The notes under the pieces were generated by a model. The model was not told where the DNA came from, did no database searches, and saw only the letters and a program-made list of their open reading frames with translations. Source: Photobacterium toruni (GTDB taxonomy: Bacteria; Pseudomonadota; Gammaproteobacteria; Enterobacterales; Vibrionaceae). From it: 64,000 nucleotides of DNA. Below, one piece after another: positions 1-8,400 of this stretch. The stretch lies in the NCBI RefSeq assembly GCF_024529955.1, contig NZ_AP024856.1, positions 1-64,000 of the forward strand. Direction: 5' to 3'. Position numbers and translations under genes: made by a program. Position 1 is the first letter of the stretch. Every line of letters begins with the position of its first letter.

Positions 1-1029
1 ATTTCCTGCGTCACCTTGACCCGCTGGTGGACTGCTACCACCTACCCCCGCATCTTCAGGACTGCTATTTGAACTATTCACAATAGGTTTCACATTGCCT
101 CTTGCTTCCGGCACGGGATAGAGCATCGATACTCGATATTGAGTCTTAGGGATCATCGGAGCGTAATTAGGTTCACACGATCCACTTGTCATATGATCTC
201 CCATCGTCAGCATTGCCTGACCACGGCGATGCAAAACACCAAGTAATCTCGAGGTTAACAATGACGTCACACGTACTGGATTATCATTTGTCTGTACGGT
301 TCCAGTCATTGGGTATAAATTTCCATTGCAGCCAGCACAGAAAAACGTTTCCTCGACTTCTTGTCCTGCGGCTATGGCGGCACATTCTGCAGTACACACA
401 GCTAATGCGACAGGATTAGCAAATAAAATGCTCTCAGGAAACAGTAAAAAACTAAGCATATCATCCGTATACAGCGGATCAGCTTCCGAAAAATAGGCAA
501 GATCCCAGGCAGGGAATGTATCGTATGAACAATCTTTATTAGTGAACATCTGCAACATCTGCATCAATGGAAATGTCCAATATTTGTAATGAAAAAACGA
601 GGTTTGTTCGACTTCCACAGGCTCATCAGTTTTTGCAACGCCAGTTAGATGTCCAGGATCGGTATTAACTAACCGTGTGCCGAATGATGGCATGCAATAT
701 GGTGTAGGTGAGAAAGAAACAATGCGTGATGGTTGAAAAAAACCGAGTGGCATACCGATTTGCGGAATATTATCTTTATCCTTACATAAACAGAATACGC
801 TATCGCTCGCCGCGCCTGCTGGTTTTTCACCTCCGATCCCCGATAAACGAATGGGTAATAAACAGCTCCAACATATATCAGTAATTATTCCCTTGGCTAT
901 ATTTGCATTGGGACATAAATCACTTCCAAGTTCATTGACTGACGGTGCAGCATTCACTGTGTTTGTTTTAAACATCAGCGGTGATGAAATCAAAATACAA
1001 AAAACAAAACTTAGTAGAATACGCACCAT
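1..1029 (-). CDS. traU: Conjugal transfer protein TraU, 3' part beyond left edge
   Basis: This reading frame starts at ATG 1029-1027 and is still open at base 1, so the C-terminus is missing. The product begins with a hydrophobic export segment and then shows the cysteine-rich TraU hallmark 'CWSCLLPIRLSGIGG', followed by further cysteines (CLCKDKD, VCTAECAA, FFCAGCNG). TraU is a periplasmic protein of F- and SXT/IncA/C-type conjugation systems needed for DNA transfer and mating-pair function. It lies 7 bases after the stop of a 44-residue ORF and downstream of trbC-traW, in the usual trhF-traW-traU order. The family call rests on motif and gene order and is strong. Confidence 0.88.
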   Translation of the reverse strand, partial: MVRILLSFVFCILISSPLMFKTNTVNAAPSVNELGSDLCPNANIAKGIITDICWSCLLPIRLSGIGGEKPAGAASDSVFCLCKDKDNIPQIGMPLGFFQPSRIVSFSPTPYCMPSFGTRLVNTDPGHLTGVAKTDEPVEVEQTSFFHYKYWTFPLMQMLQMFTNKDCSYDTFPAWDLAYFSEADPLYTDDMLSFLLFPESILFANPVALAVCTAECAAIAAGQEVEETFFCAGCNGNLYPMTGTVQTNDNPVRVTSLLTSRLLGVLHRRGQAMLTMGDHMTSGSCEPNYAPMIPKTQYRVSMLYPVPEARGNVKPIVNSSNSSPEDAGVGGSSPPAGQGDAGN

Positions 1030-1036
1030 CAGATCC

Positions 1037-1171
1037 TTAATTAAACGTTGAACTCACAAATTGACTTACATCATTTGTCCAAACACGAATTTGTTCCGCC
1101 ATGACCGGTTTACTATCAGCTATCATGACGCCGACAGCTAAACCGACGACCAAACCCACTATTAATTTCAT
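1037..1171 (-). CDS. 44-residue membrane/exported protein in the tra operon
   Basis: A short frame with a good ribosome binding site (AAGGAG, 7 bases before ATG 1171) sits between trbC-traW and traU, with 13 and 7 bases of spacing. The protein is a Gly/Val-rich hydrophobic segment (LIVGLVVGLAVGVMIA) followed by about 25 polar residues, so it looks like a single-pass membrane or exported peptide. I do not recognise a family. Its tight packing between two transfer genes suggests a role, or at least co-translation, in conjugation; that is inference. Confidence 0.6.
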   Translation of the reverse strand: MKLIVGLVVGLAVGVMIADSKPVMAEQIRVWTNDVSQFVSSTFN

Positions 1172-1184
1172 GATTTATTTCTCC

Positions 1185-2645
1185 TTAATTTCTTCTTACT
1201 GTTTGTTGACTGAAATACTCGATTTCGTACATAGCACGCGGTGATGTATAAACTTTGACTGGCGTTGCTGTAAGATTAAAGTGCTTGATTATCTCTGGTG
1301 TGAGGAGTGTTATAGGACGTTTAAGTCTCTGGTAGATTTCCTGAAGATGCTCAAATCCGCGAGATTTATCAACACGTGTAGTAATGAGTTTTACGTGGCC
1401 TTTTATTGGACTACTTACTTGCTGTTCAATGAAGGCGAGCTCTTTAGGATCAGTGCCATCAAACACGAACATCGTCATTGACTGCGGAATGTAGTGGAGA
1501 GGATTGAATTTATCGCCTTTGCGTGCGATGACAGTACCATCTTTGGCTTTGACATCACTGTTCACAACAACAGTAGGATCTAGCTCAAGTACGATATCTT
1601 GTTGTGATGGTGGTAATACCTCAAACTGTCGACGTTCCCAATGACGGTCTACGGCTTCTTTTTGTAATTTGTTTAAATCTAGCTTTGCGGTACGGGCCTT
1701 TAGTTCGTCGACAAAGTCTTTTTCCTTTATGTCTGTTACACGACCCATCTCACCAAGGTCCAAAACACCTTTTTTCAGAGTACCGTCTTGTATGGCTTGC
1801 TCTGTTTTATCCTGGAGATATGTAGCTGATATAAGGCCTCTTACTTTTCCATAATTGACATTGCCATTAGCATCAATACGCTCATAAATCATCGACGGGA
1901 CGGCGGTAATATCGAACTTAGTAAATGCCATTGGATCGATAAAAATACCCGATTTAAAGACCATTTCTGACTCTTCAGGCTGACTCGCATTGTCTAGCAT
2001 CTCTTTTTGAAATTTCTCAAGTAATGCATTTTGTTCGTACACGAATCTGGTCATATCATGCAGATTTTTATCTTGCGGTCGCAGTCCTCGATACACAACT
2101 CGCGCACCCCATTCCACTGCGGTTTGTAAGGTTTTCTTCATTTGCATTTCAGTCATTGACGAGGACACAAATAGCCAAAGTACTGCAGGTTCTTTTGAAT
2201 ATTGGGCTTTTTGGCTGTCATCTATGTTAGTTGTAGCTGGGGCAAATTGTTGGTCAATAATCGACGATGTGTTTAGTAATATGTTATCGATGGAACTGTA
2301 ATCGAGATTGAATTTTTCCTGAGCATTACGCATTTGTAATGCTTGATTCATTTGATTAGCTTGCTGTCTAATTTCAACTAATTCGCTGTTTAAATTTGCA
2401 TTTTTAATGATATCGTTGCTTTTCTCGACTAATGCTAAATCCTCATCTGTTATAGCACCGCTGAGTATACTTTCATGTTTGCTAAACAACGCATGATCGC
2501 CTTCGGACTTTAAATAATTTGCCTCGTTAGGAATGAAATCAGACGGATTATCAATTGTCTTAGACAGCAACGACTGTGACATAAAAGTGAATGAAAGTAA
2601 GGTCAATAGCTCAGTGGTTTTACACGCCAGTTTAGAAAATCCCAT
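1185..2645 (-). CDS. traW: TrbC-TraW fusion, type-F pilus assembly protein
   Basis: 486 residues with an N-terminal export signal. Roughly residues 130-290 match the TrbC thioredoxin-like region (VLWLFVSSSMTEMQMKKTL; FIDPMAFTKFDITAVPS). Residues about 370-480 match TraW (AKDGTVIARKGDKFNPL; FVFDGTDPKELAFI). In F the two are separate; fusion into one periplasmic pilus-assembly protein is typical of SXT/IncA/C-like systems. The start at 2645 has AAGGAGTGG upstream and overlaps the preceding peptidase gene by 14 bases, indicating translational coupling. Confidence 0.85.
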   Translation of the reverse strand: MGFSKLACKTTELLTLLSFTFMSQSLLSKTIDNPSDFIPNEANYLKSEGDHALFSKHESILSGAITDEDLALVEKSNDIIKNANLNSELVEIRQQANQMNQALQMRNAQEKFNLDYSSIDNILLNTSSIIDQQFAPATTNIDDSQKAQYSKEPAVLWLFVSSSMTEMQMKKTLQTAVEWGARVVYRGLRPQDKNLHDMTRFVYEQNALLEKFQKEMLDNASQPEESEMVFKSGIFIDPMAFTKFDITAVPSMIYERIDANGNVNYGKVRGLISATYLQDKTEQAIQDGTLKKGVLDLGEMGRVTDIKEKDFVDELKARTAKLDLNKLQKEAVDRHWERRQFEVLPPSQQDIVLELDPTVVVNSDVKAKDGTVIARKGDKFNPLHYIPQSMTMFVFDGTDPKELAFIEQQVSSPIKGHVKLITTRVDKSRGFEHLQEIYQRLKRPITLLTPEIIKHFNLTATPVKVYTSPRAMYEIEYFSQQTVRRN

Positions 2646-3165
2646 AACCCACTCCTTGTATATATTTCACATCTACCAAGCCCCAAAATCGGCTGTCGAA
2701 ACTACCCTGTAACGTACCTAGTGCGAATATTTTTCCCGGAGGTACTAATAACGTTCGCGCAAATGTCTCAATGTCTATCTGTGCATAATTGAGCATTGGT
2801 AATGATTCGATGTCGTATACTTTTTTATAGTTAGAATCGGGATTAGTAACGATCACTCTGTCTTTTGTTATATCGACAACATCACCTTCAATGGCGGCTG
2901 CTAATTTATGGAAATTGACACCATTGGCAAAATACGGCTCTGCCGAATGTGATAGGTAAGAAAAAAGTTGTTCACGGCGAGGTTCTTTGACTAGTTTATT
3001 AATAATGCTTACGCTGAACGGTAAACATCCATTAACACTGCTGGAGAACTGTATCGAATAAATACGGAAAAAAATTAGGGTAACGATAAATAGAAAGGTG
3101 ACAAAAATTGTCTTTTCCATCATTTGATTATTTATGTGCAAAATCATTCGCTCACGTAAGATCAT
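2632..3165 (-). CDS. trhF: TrhF/TraF-type S26 signal peptidase of the transfer system
   Basis: A protein of up to 177 residues with one N-terminal membrane segment (IFVTFLFIVTLIFFRIYSI) and a C-terminal 'SFDSRFWGLVDVKYIQG' typical of S26-family conjugative peptidases that mature pilin or assembly proteins. The position normally holding the catalytic Ser-x-Pro reads Cys-Leu-Pro (NGCLPFSV). A Cys-Leu-Pro here may be normal for this subfamily, but I cannot verify that. The start is uncertain: Met7 (3147) and Met16 (3120) are alternatives, and none has a strong Shine-Dalgarno. Gene order trhF-traW-traU supports the assignment. Confidence 0.75.
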   Translation of the reverse strand: MILRERMILHINNQMMEKTIFVTFLFIVTLIFFRIYSIQFSSSVNGCLPFSVSIINKLVKEPRREQLFSYLSHSAEPYFANGVNFHKLAAAIEGDVVDITKDRVIVTNPDSNYKKVYDIESLPMLNYAQIDIETFARTLLVPPGKIFALGTLQGSFDSRFWGLVDVKYIQGVGYGIF

Positions 3166-3246
3166 TTATATGATTATGGCGTGATGATTAAATCATTTTT
3201 GAAATTAACCGTGCGATTTTCCGCCGCTTAATTTCGGCATTGCACT

Positions 3247-3322
3247 TTGCAAACCCTTTTGCATATTGCGAACCCTTTTGCATATTGCGAACCCTTTTGC
3301 ATATTGCGAACCCTTTCGCAAA
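3247..3322. repeat. Four tandem 19-bp direct repeats
   Basis: The unit TTGCGAACCCTTTTGCATA is repeated head to tail at 3247, 3266, 3285 and 3304. The first unit has A for G at position 5, and the last diverges at its end (TTTCGCAAA). The array lies in the 330-base gap between the start of the minus-strand tra genes and a plus-strand unknown gene. Such iteron-like arrays serve as binding sites for plasmid partition, replication or regulatory proteins. No such protein is adjacent, so the role is open. The rest of this gap is AT-rich with no other feature I can support. Confidence 0.8.
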
Positions 3323-3495
3323 AGTGGTAGATAAAGAAATTGTTTCTTAGATTCGAGAAATGTGTACGTTTATCCAGACATAGTGGCATATGCACTATAT
3401 TATTTGATTTTTATTTATTCTCATTAAAAGACAGTTTATGGCTTAATCTTTGCTTTATTACTGTTTAATTAAGGGTATTTATTAGGATTAGCATT

Positions 3496-3813
3496 ATGAG
3501 CAACGAAATTGATTTTATCGATAGAACTGATGTAAAACATATAACAAAATTTATTCATAACATTGAGCAGATTTTAATCGACGCTGACAAAATACATGAT
3601 AGTAATGCACCTATTAAAGACCAAATTGATACCCAACCAGTATCGGCATTTACGTATATCAAAGCAGAAGTAGATAACTTAACTCTGGTGGATAATATGG
3701 ATATAAATCATATTATTCCAGCGTATTCATCTTTAGATGATTCAATCGAATTTTACTACATTTACAATTGTTTAAGAGAATATACAATTACTTTAAAAGA
3801 ATCATTAAACTAA
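3496..3813 (+). CDS. Hypothetical acidic protein, 105 residues
   Basis: Plus-strand ORF with AGGA about 9 bases before its ATG. The product is acidic, predicted mostly helical, without signal peptide or membrane segment. I do not recognise a family. It is the first of two codirectional genes diverging from the transfer operon and follows the 19-bp repeat array, so it may be expressed or regulated from that region. Function unknown. Confidence 0.55.
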   Translation: MSNEIDFIDRTDVKHITKFIHNIEQILIDADKIHDSNAPIKDQIDTQPVSAFTYIKAEVDNLTLVDNMDINHIIPAYSSLDDSIEFYYIYNCLREYTITLKESLN

Positions 3814-3863
3814 TCAGGGAATGGTGCATAACGTATTTATACCATTGATACGAGCCCATTCTT

Positions 3864-4553
3864 ATGAATAGTAATTATAATCCTGATAAAAATCAGCAGC
3901 AGACTGAACGCTTCCAACCACCTGTGCACCACCAGAAGCCTGTCAACCAACAGCAGCCTGTACATCAAAACTCTAACATGATCCAAGATGTTTCTATTTA
4001 TAGCCACAGCTACAAAATTCACGGTGGTAAATCAGCACTCGATGTAAGAGCCACAGAAAAATTAAGAAAAAGTGAAGAAAACGTTATTGATAAGGACGGT
4101 AATAAAAACCTTTTCCATACAATACAGTTAGAATGCGCCCCTAAAAATGACGGTCAAACAAGAAGTTATAACTGGAAAAGAAAAGTTGTTCTACAGTTAA
4201 CCGATCAAGAATTACCACTCTTTATTTGCGTATGTCTAGGCTCATTAAAGAAAATATCTTTTGGCAATCATGGTGTTGGTGAAGAGAAAAATTGCAAATA
4301 TTTTAGTTTAGAAAATCAAGGGATTAAACTATTCATGCAGGCTGGAAACAACAGCGAAAAAAATAAAATAAACCTGCCGATTCCAATCAATATGCCAAAT
4401 GCTGTTCATATGGGTATAATCGCATTAGAACAATATTCAAAAAATTTTCCGTCACTGTCCAGTGATACGGTTTTAAAGCAAGTACACTACATCGGGAACG
4501 TTTATTGTTCATTTAATCATCAAGAAATCAAAGACAAAATCCCCGTTAACTAG
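3864..4553 (+). CDS. Hypothetical plasmid protein with Gln/Pro-rich N-terminus
   Basis: 229 residues. The first 40 are Gln/Pro/His-rich and probably disordered; the rest looks like one compact domain beginning 'SYKIHGGKSALDVRA' and including 'RKVVLQLTDQELPLFICVCLG' and 'ISFGNHG'. I have the impression of a plasmid-borne protein family with this layout but cannot name it or give a function. It lies 50 bases after the previous ORF on the same strand and may share its transcript. Confidence 0.6.
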   Translation: MNSNYNPDKNQQQTERFQPPVHHQKPVNQQQPVHQNSNMIQDVSIYSHSYKIHGGKSALDVRATEKLRKSEENVIDKDGNKNLFHTIQLECAPKNDGQTRSYNWKRKVVLQLTDQELPLFICVCLGSLKKISFGNHGVGEEKNCKYFSLENQGIKLFMQAGNNSEKNKINLPIPINMPNAVHMGIIALEQYSKNFPSLSSDTVLKQVHYIGNVYCSFNHQEIKDKIPVN

Positions 4554-4574
4554 AAAATGGGCTACCGTCTTCAA

Positions 4575-5336
4575 TCACTTTAAATACAGCGAGGCATCGT
4601 TTTGCGGTAACGAAAACAGCTTATCCGTCAGTTTGATGGCTTTATATTTACCATTTACTAATAAATTCGCATACCCCAAATTTATATCTACCAAACTTGT
4701 TTCTACAATGATGGTGGATGGTATATCAAATTTTCCCAATGGATAGAACTGACAGCCATACTTACCGTCTAATGGTATAGCCACCATCGATAATTCTTTG
4801 AACGATCCTATCTGCAAAGTGGCAGTACCAAGCGCAGTCGGCACTTCATCTTTCATCACAACGCCGTGATTTTTGTAGTGAGAAACATTGTAAGAGTCGC
4901 AGCTTTGTAATTGCGTTAACACTCTCCCCTTGTACCCTTTAATTGCTAGGTTTAACTTCACATATTCAATGGCTATTCTGCCTTTTTCTGATTGCTCCGA
5001 ACTGACATACGCAGTTCTATTGTCTAAAACTGACAGTGTCGGTTTTTTATCGAAAACGGTGTTAAAGGCAAAATATGTATCAGCAGCATCTCGTTCGAAA
5101 CTATCCGATACTGGCCTTAGTGAATATAAATTTTGTTCAGAAATACCATTGCTCAATAAAATGTATTTCATACCGTAGGATCGTGGATCGGGCACCATGT
5201 CAATAATCGGCCATTCCACCAAACGTCTATTATTGTCATTAACGATTGGTGTATTAAAAATTGTTGAATAGGCCTCTAACGAATAAAACAGACCGATAAA
5301 ACTCACTGTTAACGCATGTAACCTTTCATTTCTCAT
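4575..5336 (-). CDS. Hypothetical exported protein, 253 residues
   Basis: The start at 5336 has AGGCGG about 7 bases upstream. The N-terminus has a short hydrophobic stretch (ALTVSFIGLFYSLEAYS) consistent with a signal peptide, followed by a soluble domain with two cysteines (QSCDSYN, YGCQFYPLG) that could form a disulfide. It is convergent with the gene ending at 4553. No family is recognised. The location among transfer genes suggests an envelope-associated accessory, which is inference. Confidence 0.55.
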   Translation of the reverse strand: MRNERLHALTVSFIGLFYSLEAYSTIFNTPIVNDNNRRLVEWPIIDMVPDPRSYGMKYILLSNGISEQNLYSLRPVSDSFERDAADTYFAFNTVFDKKPTLSVLDNRTAYVSSEQSEKGRIAIEYVKLNLAIKGYKGRVLTQLQSCDSYNVSHYKNHGVVMKDEVPTALGTATLQIGSFKELSMVAIPLDGKYGCQFYPLGKFDIPSTIIVETSLVDINLGYANLLVNGKYKAIKLTDKLFSLPQNDASLYLK

Positions 5337-5394
5337 ATTTTCCGCCTATTTGCTATACCATTTTTAAAACCTACTCGTTATACTGATTGATAGA

Positions 5395-5494
5395 AGCATA
5401 ATATTTTTACGATATGTTGTTTCTCCAGTGCAAGTCCTTCTTGGGTGGGACCTTGAAGGCAGGAAGAGGTGCAACTAAGTTGCACCTTTTTTTT
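5395..5494 (+). ncRNA. Candidate small RNA ending at an intrinsic terminator
   Basis: Between two minus-strand genes, the plus strand carries a perfect 9-bp stem (AGGTGCAAC / GTTGCACCT, 5467-5475 and 5479-5487) followed by eight T residues. Upstream, AAGTCC and GGGACCTT at about 5422-5453 could pair in another hairpin. On the minus strand the stem has no T-tract, so it should terminate plus-strand transcripts only, yet no plus-strand gene precedes it. A short RNA of about 70-100 bases is the simplest reading. The 5' end is a guess. Confidence 0.3.
5467..5494 (+). terminator. Intrinsic terminator, plus strand
   Basis: A perfect 9-bp GC-containing stem with a 3-base loop is directly followed by TTTTTTTT. 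The T-tract overlaps the stop codon of the minus-strand Ig-like gene. Confidence 0.75.
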
Positions 5495-8400
5495 ACATCG
5501 TTGAATAGGTGCCTGTCATTTCTACGCTATCGCCACTGTCATCGTAAGCGATTACCCACACACTGATACTATCGCCCATACTTTTATGTAACGTCAGAGA
5601 GTTACTTGAAATTGCTCGTTTAATATCATTCACATACCACGTATACCGCTTCATCTTGCCGTCCTCATCTGTACAGTTCGCTCTCAGACGTATGTACTTA
5701 GAATAATTGACATTATCCAAACGGCAGGTCGGTAATTTATTTTCCACGACATCAATGATTTCTGTGTATTCAGCTTTTTGACCAAACATTGTTTCAATTT
5801 CTAGTTTAATGGAATGAGTACCTGCTCTTAGCCCTTCAACTCTTGCATACGACTTAACATGCTTATCAGAAAATTCATCATTGATGTACCATTTGTACTC
5901 TTTGATTCTATCTTTAGGATGCCCTAATTTAATAACGGGTCTAAACCTCACATCGAGCGGCTCACGGGCAAACTTATTACTTTGTGACATATTGTTATTA
6001 ATATTGATTTCTTGAGGCTCGAACACTTCAATCAGATCGGTAAATTGCGCCGTGTTTCCACGTTCATCGGTAATATCAACACTGATAGGATAAAGGCCTG
6101 GTGTGTTAGCATTGAACACCACTTTTCCATTCGTTTCACTCGAGATCTCTAATCGACCATGACCATTAAACTCAATATCAAAATCCTCGTATAAATTAGC
6201 TACTGCAGGTTTATGTACCCACGCTTTAATGACACTTGGTGCCGCTTTAATTCGTTGCTCAGTGATAAGTCTAAAGTTAGGAAATTGATATTCCCACACA
6301 TTCACAGCCATCTTCTTTTGCGCGTATGTCTCTAATTTTGAGCCTTCAAGCCAGCTTTCAACATTAAACCAATGCACTTGCCCAACTAAACGATCTTCTT
6401 CAGTTGGTGTGAAATCATATTCATCAGCTTCTATCAAAGTGCCGTCTTGTTTAGTGATATTAGTCACTATGTCTAATTTTAGGTTGGTATATGGTGGCTT
6501 AACTTCCGGTTTTATCGTTAATGTATCGCCAACCTCAACATCCAATGTAGTAGACGTTCGAATATTGACAGGCTTTGCCTTGAGTACGCGCACGATTGCT
6601 TTATCCATGTCCCACGCTTTAGGATCGCGCTCGTAGTTGATGTAACTTGCGCGCACAGCTAATTTTACATCTGTTGGGTAGTTGGCTGATGTTGTGTAGG
6701 TTGCGCCGCCTTCCTTGTATGTCTTACCGCCATCTGTTGACCACTCGATTATTGCATTACTTTCATCAATTCTCTTACCGTGATCATTGAGCGCCACTGT
6801 CACTGAACGACCAACGATAGTGTTATAAACATCAACTAAATCAATATCTGGTTTTAAATACGACATTAATTCGAGCGTTTGTGATGTCGATGTTCGACCA
6901 GTGAAGCGGTTTTCTGTGACCGCTTTTATTGACCACAATCCAGCCCGGTCAGTACGGAAATCATATTTCTTACCTGTCCCTACTATTTGCCACGTGCTTT
7001 CGCCATCCGATGACATATACCACGTGATATCACCAACCGCTTTTTGATCACTTGATGTTTCGAAATCATATTTAATAGAGGTGCGTAATGGGGCAGGACC
7101 ATGGATCCTACTTGTCGCTATTTGACCATCAATCGCTTCACCTTTGAGAATACGAACTCGACTGGTGCGTGAATTTAATTCTCGTTCATATTCAGGATAA
7201 ACCGGTGACTTAATTCGGGCTTCAACTCGGTAAACCAAACTACCAATTTCTTGATCAGTAAGGCCAAGATCAAATTGATTTTGACCATCAGCATTCATAG
7301 CTAACCAGTCTGTCATGGGTTCACTGGTTCTATCACGCCGTGTTTTGATCACGCGAACCTCCCACTCACCATGGTCCTGAACGTTATAAATATTTTGTCT
7401 CAATTTACGATCATAGACACCGACATTAGAGGTAATTTGTAGCCGATTAAGATTGGATAGTTCTTTCGTTTCTGACTCATGGCTGGCACGTATACGCGAG
7501 CTAGGTACGATATAGGCTTCTACAGGTGCTGAAAGGGTTAAATCTGGCGAGAGTACATAGGAAACTTCGACGCGATATTGCTGCACATCCCAAACGTCAA
7601 ATTTCAGTGCGCCTAACCTATCTGATAGTGTTTTTCTTACTGACAGTTCATTACTACGCGATGATTGCCTTGCTATCATGTCTGATAATAAAGTATCACC
7701 TGAATAAATTTTGTAACGTATGGAAGCGTTAGGCGAGTAAATGGTGTATTGACTGATTTTATGGTATCCATGCTCCACGGCATAAACACCCTCTTTAAAC
7801 ATACCTTTATCGCTATATTGTACTTGCGGCAAATAAGGATCATTTACTTTCAATTCTACCTTATATTCAGCGATTTGAGATTTACGTCGTTCCTTGTCAT
7901 GGATGAAAACTTTACCAATTACATTCGTTAATCCCGACTCCCAAAAACGGCCAATAATAGTCGCATTAGTCATATCGGGTTCTAAACCATCAGGAATTTC
8001 TTCCCATTCAACCGTACAAGCTAATGTACCTCTGCGATTGATGGTGAAAATGGCTAAGTCTTCAGTTTCGTGTATACGGCACTTTTGTCCTTCAACTTGT
8101 ACGAAACCGATGTTTTGCTCTTGAATGATTGAATATTTTTTATTGTCGACACCCTCATAACGAAAAGCAATGGGCAAATAATTAAAGGAAAATTTACGTT
8201 TAACTGTATTGCCAGAGCCATCAATGGCCTCTACTTCAAAGGTTTGAACAGTATTCGCATCTGGTTTAATGAAGGATTTTATCGCTTGAGCAAGCGGATA
8301 TTCTCCCGTCGTTTCTAAATTAACACCATTGAGCTTAAGGTCGGTTATCGACACCTCACGTGACACTGAATCCTGAGCGGTAAAAATGAGGTGCTCTCCG

